A stretch of DNA of 7,563 bases from Bacillota bacterium (GCA_026387995.1 JAPLKQ010000191.1:1-7563); one strand, 5' to 3'. Counted from the stretch's first letter, positions 1 through 6,313 are shown. Program-made: numbers and translations. The notes: generated from the sequence alone by a model not told the origin.

Positions 1-85
1 CAAGCACGAGGAAGTGCTGGAAGTCGCCAAGCAATCCGAGAAGCAATTCACGCTATTGATGAAGTCGATCATCGAAAAAATCTAG
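1..85 (+). CDS. C-terminal tail of a gene, possibly purine nucleoside phosphorylase (PunA/PupG type)
   Basis: The last 27 codons of a reading frame enter from the left edge and stop at TAG (83-85). The visible peptide begins KHEEVLEVAKQSEKQF and ends SIIEKI. A His-Glu-Glu-Val segment followed by an amphipathic helix at the extreme C-terminus resembles the end of trimeric purine nucleoside phosphorylases (family 2, PunA/PupG), which split inosine and guanosine with phosphate in nucleoside salvage. That match comes from memory of the family and rests on a short segment, so the product is tentative. That a coding sequence ends here is much surer, because a good terminator follows six bases after the stop. 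The start and all catalytic residues lie outside the window. Confidence 0.5.
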   Translation, partial: KHEEVLEVAKQSEKQFTLLMKSIIEKI

Positions 86-90
86 AAATA

Positions 91-120
91 AAAACGCCAC
101 CGCGAAGTGGCGTTTTCTTT
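91..120 (+). terminator. Rho-independent terminator of the left-edge gene
   Basis: AAAACGCCAC (91-100) pairs perfectly with GTGGCGTTTT (107-116) around a six-base CGCGAA loop, followed by CTTT and more T-rich sequence. It begins six bases after the TAG stop. Confidence 0.9.
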
Positions 121-215
121 TTGCTTTTAGTGACTTTGGTTATTGATGTGGGCTTCCCGTACGACACTGGTGGCCGCCAGCATTAGGATGCATAAGATAA
201 ATCGGCTTTCTCGAA
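121..215. other. Intergenic spacer with no recognised gene
   Basis: Between the first terminator and the tRNA-Arg promoter I see no supported gene. The only open frame of note is a 32-codon minus-strand stretch (225-127) with one hydrophobic segment. It has only a TTG start and no Shine-Dalgarno, so I do not annotate it. Confidence 0.6.
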
Positions 216-244
216 TTGATACCAAAATAGCGTTGTGATAATAT
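216..244 (+). promoter_or_regulatory. Sigma-A promoter of tRNA-Arg
   Basis: TTGATA (216-221), a 17-base spacer and TAATAT (239-244), with an extended -10 TG at 236-237. Transcription would start near 251, about six bases before the mature tRNA. Confidence 0.8.
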
Positions 245-256
245 ATATAAGCGTTT

Positions 257-334
257 GCGCTAGTAGCTCAGTTGGATTAGAGTACAACCCTCCGAAGGTT
301 GGGGTCGCAGGTTCGATTCCTGTCTAGCGCACCA
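257..334 (+). tRNA. tRNA-Arg, anticodon CCG
   Basis: This is a full cloverleaf. The acceptor stem GCGCTAG (257-263) pairs with CTAGCGC (324-330), the discriminator is A331 and CCA is encoded at 332-334. The anticodon stem CAACC/GGTTG (285-289/297-301) holds the loop CTCCGAA, giving anticodon CCG at 292-294, which reads CGG. The T-arm has TTCGATT in its loop. The gene has its own promoter and terminator. CGG is a rare Arg codon in many Firmicutes, so this is probably a minor isoacceptor. Confidence 0.97.
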
Positions 335-344
335 TTGATGATTG

Positions 345-373
345 AAGCCCAGACTCTTCTGGGCTTTTTCTTT
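345..373 (+). terminator. Rho-independent terminator after tRNA-Arg
   Basis: AAGCCCAGA (345-353) pairs with TCTGGGCTT (358-366) around a four-base CTCT loop, then a T-rich tail. It ends the tRNA-Arg transcript 11 bases after CCA. Confidence 0.92.
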
Positions 374-392
374 CCCAAAATCGTTTATTTGG

Positions 393-421
393 TTGAAAAG
401 AAATCATCCTCTAGTTATAAT
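393..421 (+). promoter_or_regulatory. Sigma-A promoter of tRNA-Leu
   Basis: TTGAAA (393-398), a 17-base spacer and a consensus TATAAT (416-421). The predicted start near 428 is about three bases before the mature tRNA 5' end. Confidence 0.9.
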
Positions 422-430
422 TACTTCGCT

Positions 431-517
431 GCCCGCGTGATGAAACCGGTAGACGTACAGGACTCAAAATCCTGCGGTAGCGATACCATGTCGGTTCAAG
501 TCCGACCGCGGGCACCA
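431..517 (+). tRNA. tRNA-Leu, anticodon CAA
   Basis: This is a class II tRNA with a long variable arm (GGTA-GCGA-TACC hairpin around 476-487). The acceptor GCCCGCG (431-437) pairs with CGCGGGC (507-513), the discriminator is A514 and CCA is encoded at 515-517. The anticodon stem CAGGA/TCCTG encloses CTCAAAA, giving anticodon CAA at 465-467 for the TTG codon. The T-arm GTCGG/CCGAC is intact. The abiE cassette starts just downstream, but the tRNA itself looks undamaged. Confidence 0.97.
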
Positions 518-529
518 TACGACGATACT

Positions 530-556
530 AAGACGATGTATGCCATCGTCTTTTTT
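530..556 (+). terminator. Rho-independent terminator after tRNA-Leu
   Basis: AAGACGATG (530-538) pairs with CATCGTCTT (544-552) around a five-base loop. The T run extends to 556. It separates the tRNA transcript from the toxin-antitoxin operon. Confidence 0.92.
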
Positions 557-558
557 AA

Positions 559-597
559 TATACACACAAGATTGACAAGTGTGTACAAAAATGTATA
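559..597 (+). promoter_or_regulatory. Inverted repeats over the abiE promoter (candidate operator)
   Basis: TACACAC (561-567) and GTGTGTA (579-585) form a perfect 7-bp inverted repeat flanking the -35 box. TATACA (559-564) is the exact inverse of TGTATA (592-597), which overlaps the -10 box. The palindrome TGTACA lies at 582-587. Studied AbiEi antitoxins repress their own promoter by binding inverted repeats, so this is the obvious autoregulatory site. Binding itself is inferred. Confidence 0.55.
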
Positions 598-599
598 CT
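572..599 (+). promoter_or_regulatory. Promoter of the abiE toxin-antitoxin operon
   Basis: A consensus TTGACA (572-577), a 16-base spacer and TATACT (594-599). The predicted first transcribed base, about seven bases after the -10 box, falls at or next to the A of the ATG at 606. The message would then have little or no 5' leader. Confidence 0.75.
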
Positions 600-605
600 T
601 TGGAT

Positions 606-1148
606 ATGGCAAAGAAATTCAAACAACTGCTACAAGAAAAGGGAAATCGAAGCGCCATTACGGACGAACTCCGCGGTGAGTTACTTTTTAAAGTGGGGCC
701 AGGCCTTTATTCGGACAGGAAACAAATCTCGACATTAGAGTATTTGACATCTCGTTATCCCAGCGCTATTTTTTGCTCTTATTCGGCTTTCTATTATTAT
801 GGAATGACAGACGTTATTCCTCAGTATCATTACCTTGCTATCGAAAGAAAAAGCACACGGATCAAGGAAGATAATGTCTCTCTTTCTTTTTATAATGAGA
901 AAAACTTCAAAACAGGTTTGACTCAAATGACGTACAACAAAATTAACATCGCTATCTATGATAGAGAGAGGTTATTAATCGATCTCATTAATTTCAGAAA
1001 CCAATATGAGCCCGATTACTACAAAACCATCATTGATTATTATCGAAAACACATCAATGCGCTCGACACAGTTAAGCTAGAACAATATGCAGAAAAATTC
1101 AAAAACAGCGATCATTTATTAAAGGTCATTTATGCGGAGGTCTATTAA
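606..1148 (+). CDS. abiEi: AbiEi-family antitoxin and transcriptional repressor of a type IV toxin-antitoxin system
   Basis: The 180-residue protein matches the AbiEi/COG5340 pattern. It has a short N-terminal DNA-binding region ending in a wing-like KVGPGLY (residues 29-35), then the family core with CSYSAFYYYGMTDVIP (57-72), where an Ala helix and a G-[LM]-T segment are typical, and YDRERLLIDLI (118-128). AbiEi proteins repress their own operon and counteract the AbiEii toxin in the cytoplasm without a stable complex. The N-terminal winged helix looks compressed, because most relatives have 10-20 more residues before the wing. I prefer the ATG at 606 because the promoter occupies 572-599. 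In-frame GTG 579 and ATG 591 lie inside that promoter and no start has a clear Shine-Dalgarno. The stop overlaps the toxin start by one base (TAATG). Base composition is AT-rich: 39 G+C in the 120 bases 841-960 by hand count. Confidence 0.87.
   Translation: MAKKFKQLLQEKGNRSAITDELRGELLFKVGPGLYSDRKQISTLEYLTSRYPSAIFCSYSAFYYYGMTDVIPQYHYLAIERKSTRIKEDNVSLSFYNEKNFKTGLTQMTYNKINIAIYDRERLLIDLINFRNQYEPDYYKTIIDYYRKHINALDTVKLEQYAEKFKNSDHLLKVIYAEVY
1136..1140 (+). promoter_or_regulatory. Ribosome binding site of the toxin gene
   Basis: GGAGG at 1136-1140, seven bases before the ATG at 1148, lies inside the last codons of the antitoxin. With the TAATG stop/start overlap this implies translational coupling. 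The strong site contrasts with the apparently leaderless antitoxin. Confidence 0.85.
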
Positions 1149-2413
1149 TGAAGTCTCTTTTAGAAATGCTCAACGAAAGAAAAACCTCTGAAAACAATGA
1201 ACAACTTCTGCAAGTCAAAATCTGCCAGGAAATCTTTTTGGCGAAAGCCAAAGACGTTGGCGCGGATTCTTGGTTTTCTTTAAAAGGCGGAATTACCCTT
1301 TATGAATTAACACATGGTGACAGAGGTTTTACTAGAGATATCGATTTTGACATGATTCATTATTCAATCTCAGAGGCTCAAATCAGAAAGTTTTTCAAAG
1401 AAGTAAATCAGTCCAAACTCTTTTCAAACATTAAATTAGAAATAGTAGGGCAAATCGAAGAACTGCATCATGCTCATTACCAAGGCAAAAACGTCAAAGT
1501 AGATTTTATTGATAATACCGGTACGGTTTTTTCGCTCTCATTCGATATCGGCGTTAGCACGCATGAAGTTCTCGTCCCCACGATGCAGCAGTTCCATTTA
1601 ATCGCGAACCAAAGCAACGTCTCGCTGCGGATTGATCCACCCGAGCAGATGATTGTCGAAAAACTTTCGGGTTTTCTTAAATTCGGGGCAAGGTCCACGA
1701 GAACGAAAGATATCTATGATATATATTGGCTTTTAACGAATCAAAACATCAATCGGAATTTACTCATTGAGTTGATGACTTCATATTTGACCATTTCCCA
1801 TTTATTTAAGGATTTGGGCGCTTCGATTGATAAACTCGTAGCCCTCTTTCGCTTGAAGTCATTCGGAAGGAAACTATCAGTGACCAGAAATTGGCTAGAA
1901 GTCTCTCATCAAGAGGTCTGTGATACGGTTGTTGACTGGCTAATGTCCTGCAAGTTTAAACTTGAAAAAATGGGGACTAATGACGCGTTTTTCTTGTATG
2001 ATATTTTTTCTACTGATGAATATGAGTTAAATTTTGCTGAAAACAATACCTCGGTGGATGAATGGAAAGAAAGAATCGCATCTTATTTTCTCGATAAAGA
2101 ATCGTACATTATCAAGAACAGTAATGGCGTCTCGATCGGCTGGCTGATGTACCATTTGGACAACGGCCTTTGTTATCTTGATATTATTGTGTTGCTCGAT
2201 CATGAAAGAAATAAGGGCTATGGCAGTGCAGTCATGAGTTATTTATTCAATCAGCTGCCCAAAAAGATTGTCTCGATAAAACTTGATGTGCAAAAGAGAA
2301 ATATCGCCGCGGTAGGTTTCTATCAGAAATTAGGTTTCAAGATCATTGGTGAAGAAGCACAACCTGTCGGAGATTCAAAACAGGTATATTACAAACTTGA
2401 AAAAAACATTTGA
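1148..2413 (+). CDS. abiEii: AbiEii-family nucleotidyltransferase toxin fused to a C-terminal GNAT acetyltransferase
   Basis: The 421-residue protein has two parts. Residues 1 to about 270 form an AbiEii/AbiGii (DUF1814) nucleotidyltransferase: KGG (46-48), then R59 and TRDIDFD (62-68) as the metal-binding S/T-x-D-x-D motif, a further acidic strand SFDIGV (131-136), EK (171-172) and RTKDIYDIYWL (185-195). Relatives transfer nucleotides from NTPs, and the MenT enzymes modify tRNA acceptor ends. Residues about 280-420 form a GNAT domain: strand LDIIVLL (344-350), the acetyl-CoA pyrophosphate loop R354-N-K-G357-Y-G359, then N385, A387/A388, Y392 and LGF (395-397) as motif B. Usual AbiEii proteins are about 300 residues and end near the junction, so the extra domain is real added sequence in one uninterrupted frame. 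An in-frame ATG at 1970 (M275) lies at the junction but has no good ribosome site. What the GNAT part acetylates is unknown. Confidence 0.9.
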   Translation: MKSLLEMLNERKTSENNEQLLQVKICQEIFLAKAKDVGADSWFSLKGGITLYELTHGDRGFTRDIDFDMIHYSISEAQIRKFFKEVNQSKLFSNIKLEIVGQIEELHHAHYQGKNVKVDFIDNTGTVFSLSFDIGVSTHEVLVPTMQQFHLIANQSNVSLRIDPPEQMIVEKLSGFLKFGARSTRTKDIYDIYWLLTNQNINRNLLIELMTSYLTISHLFKDLGASIDKLVALFRLKSFGRKLSVTRNWLEVSHQEVCDTVVDWLMSCKFKLEKMGTNDAFFLYDIFSTDEYELNFAENNTSVDEWKERIASYFLDKESYIIKNSNGVSIGWLMYHLDNGLCYLDIIVLLDHERNKGYGSAVMSYLFNQLPKKIVSIKLDVQKRNIAAVGFYQKLGFKIIGEEAQPVGDSKQVYYKLEKNI

Positions 2414-2431
2414 AATAATTCACCAATAGAT

Positions 2432-2459
2432 AAAAATCCACCGAAACGATGGATTTTTT
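2432..2459 (+). terminator. Terminator between the abiE operon and the convergent ABC transporter genes
   Basis: AAAAATCCA (2432-2440) pairs with TGGATTTTT (2450-2458) around a nine-base loop, with a T run on the plus strand and an A run on the other side. It lies 18 bases after the toxin stop and 21 bases beyond the minus-strand stop at 2480, so it can serve both convergent units. Confidence 0.88.
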
Positions 2460-2479
2460 GTTAATAGAATGAGTTTATA

Positions 2480-4267
2480 TTATTTACTTTCCCGCGCATC
2501 GAACTGCAGTTGATAGAGGGTGTAGTATAGCCCTCTCTGCTTCAATAATTCCTGGTGGTTGCCGGATTCCTTGATTTCGCCTTTCGACATGACGAAGATT
2601 TTATCGCTATGCTGGATTGTGGATAAGCGGTGGGCGACGATGATCATCGTGGAAATATTCATCATTTTTTCAAGGGATTCCTGAATGATGGCTTCGGTTT
2701 CCGAGTCGATGTTCGAGGTGGCCTCATCTAAAATCATAAGCGAAGGTTGATAGACGACAGCGCGCGCAAAAGAAATGAGTTGCTTTTCGCCGCTACTGAA
2801 GTTGTTGCCGCGTTCACGGACTTCTTGATTCAGGCCTTTAGGGAGTTTATTTAAAACATAATTGAGCCCGACATAGTCGGAGGCTTTTTTGATTTCTTCT
2901 TCAGTGATGGACGGATCGTGAAGGGTGATGTTTTCCTTGATGGTTCCTGAGAAGATGAACGTGTCTTGGAGCATCTGCCCGATGAAAGCGCGGAGCGAGG
3001 ACCGCTTGATGTGTTTGATATTGATGCCGTCAATCAGGATTTCGCCTTTTTGGACGTCATAGTTACGGACGATGAGTTGCAGGATGGTGGTCTTTCCGCT
3101 GCCGGTGGCGCCGACGAAAGCGACGGTTTCATCCGGTTTTACTTCGAATGATACGCCTTTGAGCACCCATTCATCAGGAATATATTGGAACCAGACGTCT
3201 TTAAAGACGATAGAACCCTTGAATTCTTTGAGTTCGATGGCGCCTTCTTCGTCGAGGACATCCGGGGCGGTGTCGAGCACGTCAAATATCTTTTCAGCGC
3301 TGGCGAACCCGCTTTGGAGCGAGTTGAACTGCTCGGCGATTTGCTGGATGGGCTCGAAGAATTGACCGATGTAGACGTAGAACGAGACGAAAAGGCCGAC
3401 AGTCAGGACGCCTTTAAAGATAGCGTCGATGCCGTAATAAATAGAAAGCACCGTGGCCACCATCGCGAGTAAGAAAATAATGGGGCGGTAAATACCGAAG
3501 ATATTGATTTCGGTGATATAGCTCTTCTTGAGTTTTTTATTGATGCGGTCGAATTCTTTGATCTTCTTATCTTCCTGATTGAATATCTGGGTGATTTTCA
3601 TGCCGGAGAGGTTTTCCGATAGGAAGGCGTTGACTTCGGAGACGTTAGTCCGCACCTGGCGGTAGGCGTTCCTTGAATACTTGCGGAAGAGGGCGCTGGC
3701 CACGTAAATGAACGGCAAGACCGCCATCGTCATCAAGGCCATCTTCCAGTCAATGACAAAGAGGATAATGGCGATGATCACCATCATCAGAAAATTACGG
3801 ATGAGGTTCACGATCGTGTTGGTGAACATATCCGAGATATTGGCGGGGTCGTTGGTGGCCCGCGTCACGAGTTTACCGACCGGTAATTCGTTCATTTGGC
3901 TGGCGGACAGCGTCTCGATATGATTAAAGACCTCTAGACGCATTTGGTGGGTAATCTCTTGCCCGATTTTCTGCAGCATGATGTTTTGGAAATAACCGAT
4001 GAGGATGGAGACGCCGGTAATGAGGAGCAAGACGCCGGCACCCCAAAGAACGGTCGTAATCTTTTGAGTGGTGGAAATTGCAGTATTCATCATCAAATCA
4101 ATCGATAGGCCCGACGCTAAAGGCAGCACCATGTTCGTAAACGTGGTGATGATCATGAGACCAAAAGCGAGGATGAATTTCCCAGTGTAAGGCTTTAAAT
4201 AACGGAGTAGGCGAATAATGAGGCGGCGGTCTTGGTGCGCTTCATGATTCTCAACAAAATCACGCAT
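2480..4267 (-). CDS. ABC exporter half-transporter, subunit with the intact Walker B (YheH/LmrD-like)
   Basis: The 595-residue protein has an N-terminal six-helix exporter domain (about residues 29-310) and a C-terminal ATPase. The ATPase shows Walker A GATGSGKTT (386-394), Q-loop Q434, a degenerate signature SSGEKQ (491-496) in place of LSGGQ, Walker B LMILDE with catalytic E515, and switch H546. With the partner's motifs this predicts one competent ATP site (this Walker A/B with the partner's SGGQ) and one degenerate site, as in TM287/288 and LmrCD. The likely role is export of lipids, drugs or peptides across the cytoplasmic membrane. The substrate cannot be told from sequence. The start ATG overlaps the end of the upstream partner gene by eight bases (ATGCGTGA), with GAGGAGG (4283-4277) nine bases before it, so translation is probably coupled. 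No extra domain is present. Confidence 0.95.
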   Translation of the reverse strand: MRDFVENHEAHQDRRLIIRLLRYLKPYTGKFILAFGLMIITTFTNMVLPLASGLSIDLMMNTAISTTQKITTVLWGAGVLLLITGVSILIGYFQNIMLQKIGQEITHQMRLEVFNHIETLSASQMNELPVGKLVTRATNDPANISDMFTNTIVNLIRNFLMMVIIAIILFVIDWKMALMTMAVLPFIYVASALFRKYSRNAYRQVRTNVSEVNAFLSENLSGMKITQIFNQEDKKIKEFDRINKKLKKSYITEINIFGIYRPIIFLLAMVATVLSIYYGIDAIFKGVLTVGLFVSFYVYIGQFFEPIQQIAEQFNSLQSGFASAEKIFDVLDTAPDVLDEEGAIELKEFKGSIVFKDVWFQYIPDEWVLKGVSFEVKPDETVAFVGATGSGKTTILQLIVRNYDVQKGEILIDGINIKHIKRSSLRAFIGQMLQDTFIFSGTIKENITLHDPSITEEEIKKASDYVGLNYVLNKLPKGLNQEVRERGNNFSSGEKQLISFARAVVYQPSLMILDEATSNIDSETEAIIQESLEKMMNISTMIIVAHRLSTIQHSDKIFVMSKGEIKESGNHQELLKQRGLYYTLYQLQFDARESK

Positions 4268-6020
4268 GGGTATTCGCCTCCTCGATTAAAGATTCTAGTT
4301 CTTGGAGTTTGACCATTTCTTGATATAACGCATTGGTTTTCAGCAGTTCTTGGTGGGTACCGAAACCCGCGAGTTTGCCTTGGTCGATCAAAACAATTTT
4401 ATCGAGTTTCTTGACCGTGGAAATACGGTGGGCGACCATCAGGGTCGTCTTGCCTTTACGGGCGGCGCGTAAGTTGGTGATGATGGCTTCTTCGGTTTTG
4501 GTATCAACTGCGGACACGGAGTCATCCAAAATCAGGATGGTCGGGTCTTTCGAGAGGGCCCGGGCGATGGAAACGCGCTGCTTTTGGCCACCCGAAATGG
4601 TGACGCCGCGTTCGCCGAGCATCGTTTCATATTGTTCTTTAAATTCCATGACGTTTTCATGGATGTCTGAAAGTTTAGCGACTTTCAGCAAGTTTTCATT
4701 ATCGATTTTGGCGAAAGCGAAGCCGATATTATTGCGGATCGTGTCCGAGAACAAGAAGTTGTCTTGTGGGACGTAACCCATTTGCGCGCGCAGGGTTTTG
4801 ATGGAAAGTTTCATCGTGTCATAGCCATCGACCAAAATCATGTTCTCGCCGGGATTATAAACACGGAGCAGGAGTTCGGCTAAAGTGGATTTTCCGCTGC
4901 CGGTTTTTCCTAAGATGCCGACGATTTCGCCGGCCTTGATAGTGAAGGTAATATCGGACAAAACCGGAGTTTTGGAATCGGGATAAGTAAAGGTGAGGTG
5001 GTTAAAGGTAATGGCGCCAGCTAAATGCACGTCCGTAAGGGCCCCCGGGACATCTTTGACCATCGGTTTGGCTTCAAGGAAAGCATAAATACGCTTGGCG
5101 GAGGCTTGGGCTTGGCCATTGATGTTGAGGAAGTAAGAGATGGCAAAGACCGGCCATAGAAGCGTGAAGAAGTAACTGATATATTCGGTGAGTTGGCCGC
5201 TGGAGAGGTGGCTCTGGGCAATCAAGATGGAGCCATAAGCCAAAATAGCGAGAATGACCATGCTGATCATCGCGTCGATGATGACGTTCACGACGACGGA
5301 GTATTTTAAGTGATTCATCGACTTGTCATAGACATCTTTGGAACTGGTTTTGAAACGTATGGCTTCCGCGGCTTCGCGGATATAGGCTTTGATGATCGTA
5401 ATGCCGGTGAAGGATTCCTGGGCAAAATCGCTCATGTGTTCGAAGGATTCCTGCCGGGCTTTGAATTTCTTTTCCATCTTGAGTTCGAGGAAAAAGACCA
5501 AAATGCCCATGATGACGAGAGGAATGGAAGCATAGAGGGTCATTAACCAGTTCAGCGAGAACATGCGGAAGAGGACAAAGCCCCCTAATACGAGTCCGTC
5601 GACCAGCATCAATAAGCCAAAGCCGAACAGTTCTTTGACAGCGTTCAGGTCGTTGATGAATAAACTCATCAAACCGCCGACTTTTTCATTGGAATAAAAG
5701 TTTTGGTCGAGATCGGTGGCGTGTTTGAACATCTCGGTGCGGATATCCGTTTCGATGCGGCGGCCGTTGCCGAATAAAAGATACCGCCAAAAGAAGCGGC
5801 CAATCGTCATGCCGACCACGATGATGATGATATAAAGTAATAGCGAAAAAATCTGCGAGACATCCGTAAAAGTATGGGCATTGACCCCATCGATAATCGT
5901 CTTGATCGTTCGTGGGATTTCCAGTTGATACCAGTCGATGGCGACGAGTATGGCAATCCCCAGTAAAAACGAGAGGGCGTATTTAACGTAATACTGTCGA
6001 AAGTGTTTTAAAAATATCAT
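4260..6020 (-). CDS. ABC exporter half-transporter, subunit with a degenerate Walker B (YheI/LmrC-like)
   Basis: This 586-residue protein is the first gene of the pair. Six membrane segments (about residues 13-300) precede the ATPase, with Walker A GKTGSGKST (371-379), Q-loop Q419, an intact signature SGGQKQR (476-482), Walker B ILILDD (495-500) and switch H531. D500 stands where the catalytic Glu normally is, the hallmark of the degenerate-site subunit in heterodimeric exporters. The partner has the converse pattern, an intact Glu and a degenerate signature, which supports an obligate pair. The start at 6020 has a modest AGGT (6031-6028) seven bases upstream. The gene ends in TGA within the partner's first codons. 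A 120-base sample (4861-4980) has 60 G+C, far above the abiE cassette. No convincing promoter is visible upstream on this strand. Confidence 0.95.
   Translation of the reverse strand: MIFLKHFRQYYVKYALSFLLGIAILVAIDWYQLEIPRTIKTIIDGVNAHTFTDVSQIFSLLLYIIIIVVGMTIGRFFWRYLLFGNGRRIETDIRTEMFKHATDLDQNFYSNEKVGGLMSLFINDLNAVKELFGFGLLMLVDGLVLGGFVLFRMFSLNWLMTLYASIPLVIMGILVFFLELKMEKKFKARQESFEHMSDFAQESFTGITIIKAYIREAAEAIRFKTSSKDVYDKSMNHLKYSVVVNVIIDAMISMVILAILAYGSILIAQSHLSSGQLTEYISYFFTLLWPVFAISYFLNINGQAQASAKRIYAFLEAKPMVKDVPGALTDVHLAGAITFNHLTFTYPDSKTPVLSDITFTIKAGEIVGILGKTGSGKSTLAELLLRVYNPGENMILVDGYDTMKLSIKTLRAQMGYVPQDNFLFSDTIRNNIGFAFAKIDNENLLKVAKLSDIHENVMEFKEQYETMLGERGVTISGGQKQRVSIARALSKDPTILILDDSVSAVDTKTEEAIITNLRAARKGKTTLMVAHRISTVKKLDKIVLIDQGKLAGFGTHQELLKTNALYQEMVKLQELESLIEEANTHA
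4277..4283 (-). promoter_or_regulatory. Ribosome binding site of the second ABC subunit
   Basis: On the minus strand GAGGAGG (4283-4277) lies nine bases before the ATG (4267-4265), inside the 3' end of the first ABC gene. It fixes the start of the second subunit. Confidence 0.88.
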
Positions 6021-6170
6021 GTTTGCTACCTAAATAAATATTTTACAATATTTTAGGGTAGAAGTGGATTTTATTCACTCCTAGAATTGCAATACGTTGA
6101 TTTTCGGCTCGTATATTAGCCCCTTCGGCATTAGAAACTCCGCAAAAAGCGTTTTTTTGATTCGGGACAC
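6021..6170. other. Divergent intergenic region between the ABC genes and the tRNA cluster
   Basis: This AT-rich spacer must hold the minus-strand promoter of the ABC operon. Several TAAAAT- or TAATAT-like -10 candidates exist on that strand, but none has a good -35 at 16-18 bases, so I do not choose one. Small GC-containing inverted repeats (around 6107-6129) could fold, but they match no riboswitch or terminator I recognise. No coding sequence is apparent. Confidence 0.5.
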
Positions 6171-6199
6171 TTGCAATAAATGGTCTTTTTGTTTATGAT
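6171..6199 (+). promoter_or_regulatory. Sigma-A promoter of the tRNA-Thr/tRNA-Val unit
   Basis: TTGCAA (6171-6176), a 17-base spacer and TATGAT (6194-6199). The predicted start near 6206 leaves about 19 bases of 5' leader before tRNA-Thr. Confidence 0.82.
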
Positions 6200-6224
6200 G
6201 AGTGAGCCGATTTAATGGAGTCCC

Positions 6225-6301
6225 GCCGACGTAGCTCAATCCGGCAGAGCAACTGAATCGTAATCAGTAGGTTGTAGGTTCAATTCCTATCGTCGGCACC
6301 A
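6225..6301 (+). tRNA. tRNA-Thr, anticodon CGT
   Basis: The acceptor GCCGACG (6225-6231) pairs with CGTCGGC (6291-6297), the discriminator is A6298 and CCA is encoded at 6299-6301. The anticodon stem ACTGA/TCAGT encloses ATCGTAA, giving CGT at 6259-6261 for ACG codons. The T-loop is TTCAATT. It is cotranscribed with tRNA-Val, 12 bases downstream. Confidence 0.97.
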
Positions 6302-6313
6302 TTTCACTCCCAT

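Noticed and set aside
127..225. A 32-codon minus-strand frame with a hydrophobic stretch (FILCILMLAATSVV), like a tiny membrane peptide or type I toxin
   Set aside because: It has only a TTG start, no Shine-Dalgarno and no visible promoter. Random open frames of this length are common.
299..679. Open frame running through tRNA-Arg, tRNA-Leu and the abiE promoter
   Set aside because: It overlaps two clear tRNA genes, two terminators and a promoter, and the peptide has no recognisable pattern.
490..2480. Possible att-site duplication of the tRNA-Leu 3' end at the right edge of the cassette
   Set aside because: I compared the 3' end of tRNA-Leu with 2414-2480 and saw no repeat, and no integrase is present.
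2966..5546. Several plus-strand frames of 60-147 codons inside the ABC transporter genes
   Set aside because: They are antisense shadows of two well-conserved ABC genes and have no start signals of their own.
6050..6085. Short leader peptide frame (GTG, 11 codons) upstream of the ABC operon on the minus strand
   Set aside because: The AGGA sits directly against the GTG with no proper spacing, and no regulatory residue run is visible.
6100..6165. Small GC hairpins and an AAAAAGC-GTTTTTT palindrome in the spacer before tRNA-Thr, considered as a riboswitch or attenuator
   Set aside because: The stems are only three to four GC pairs or A/T-only, and they match no riboswitch consensus I know.
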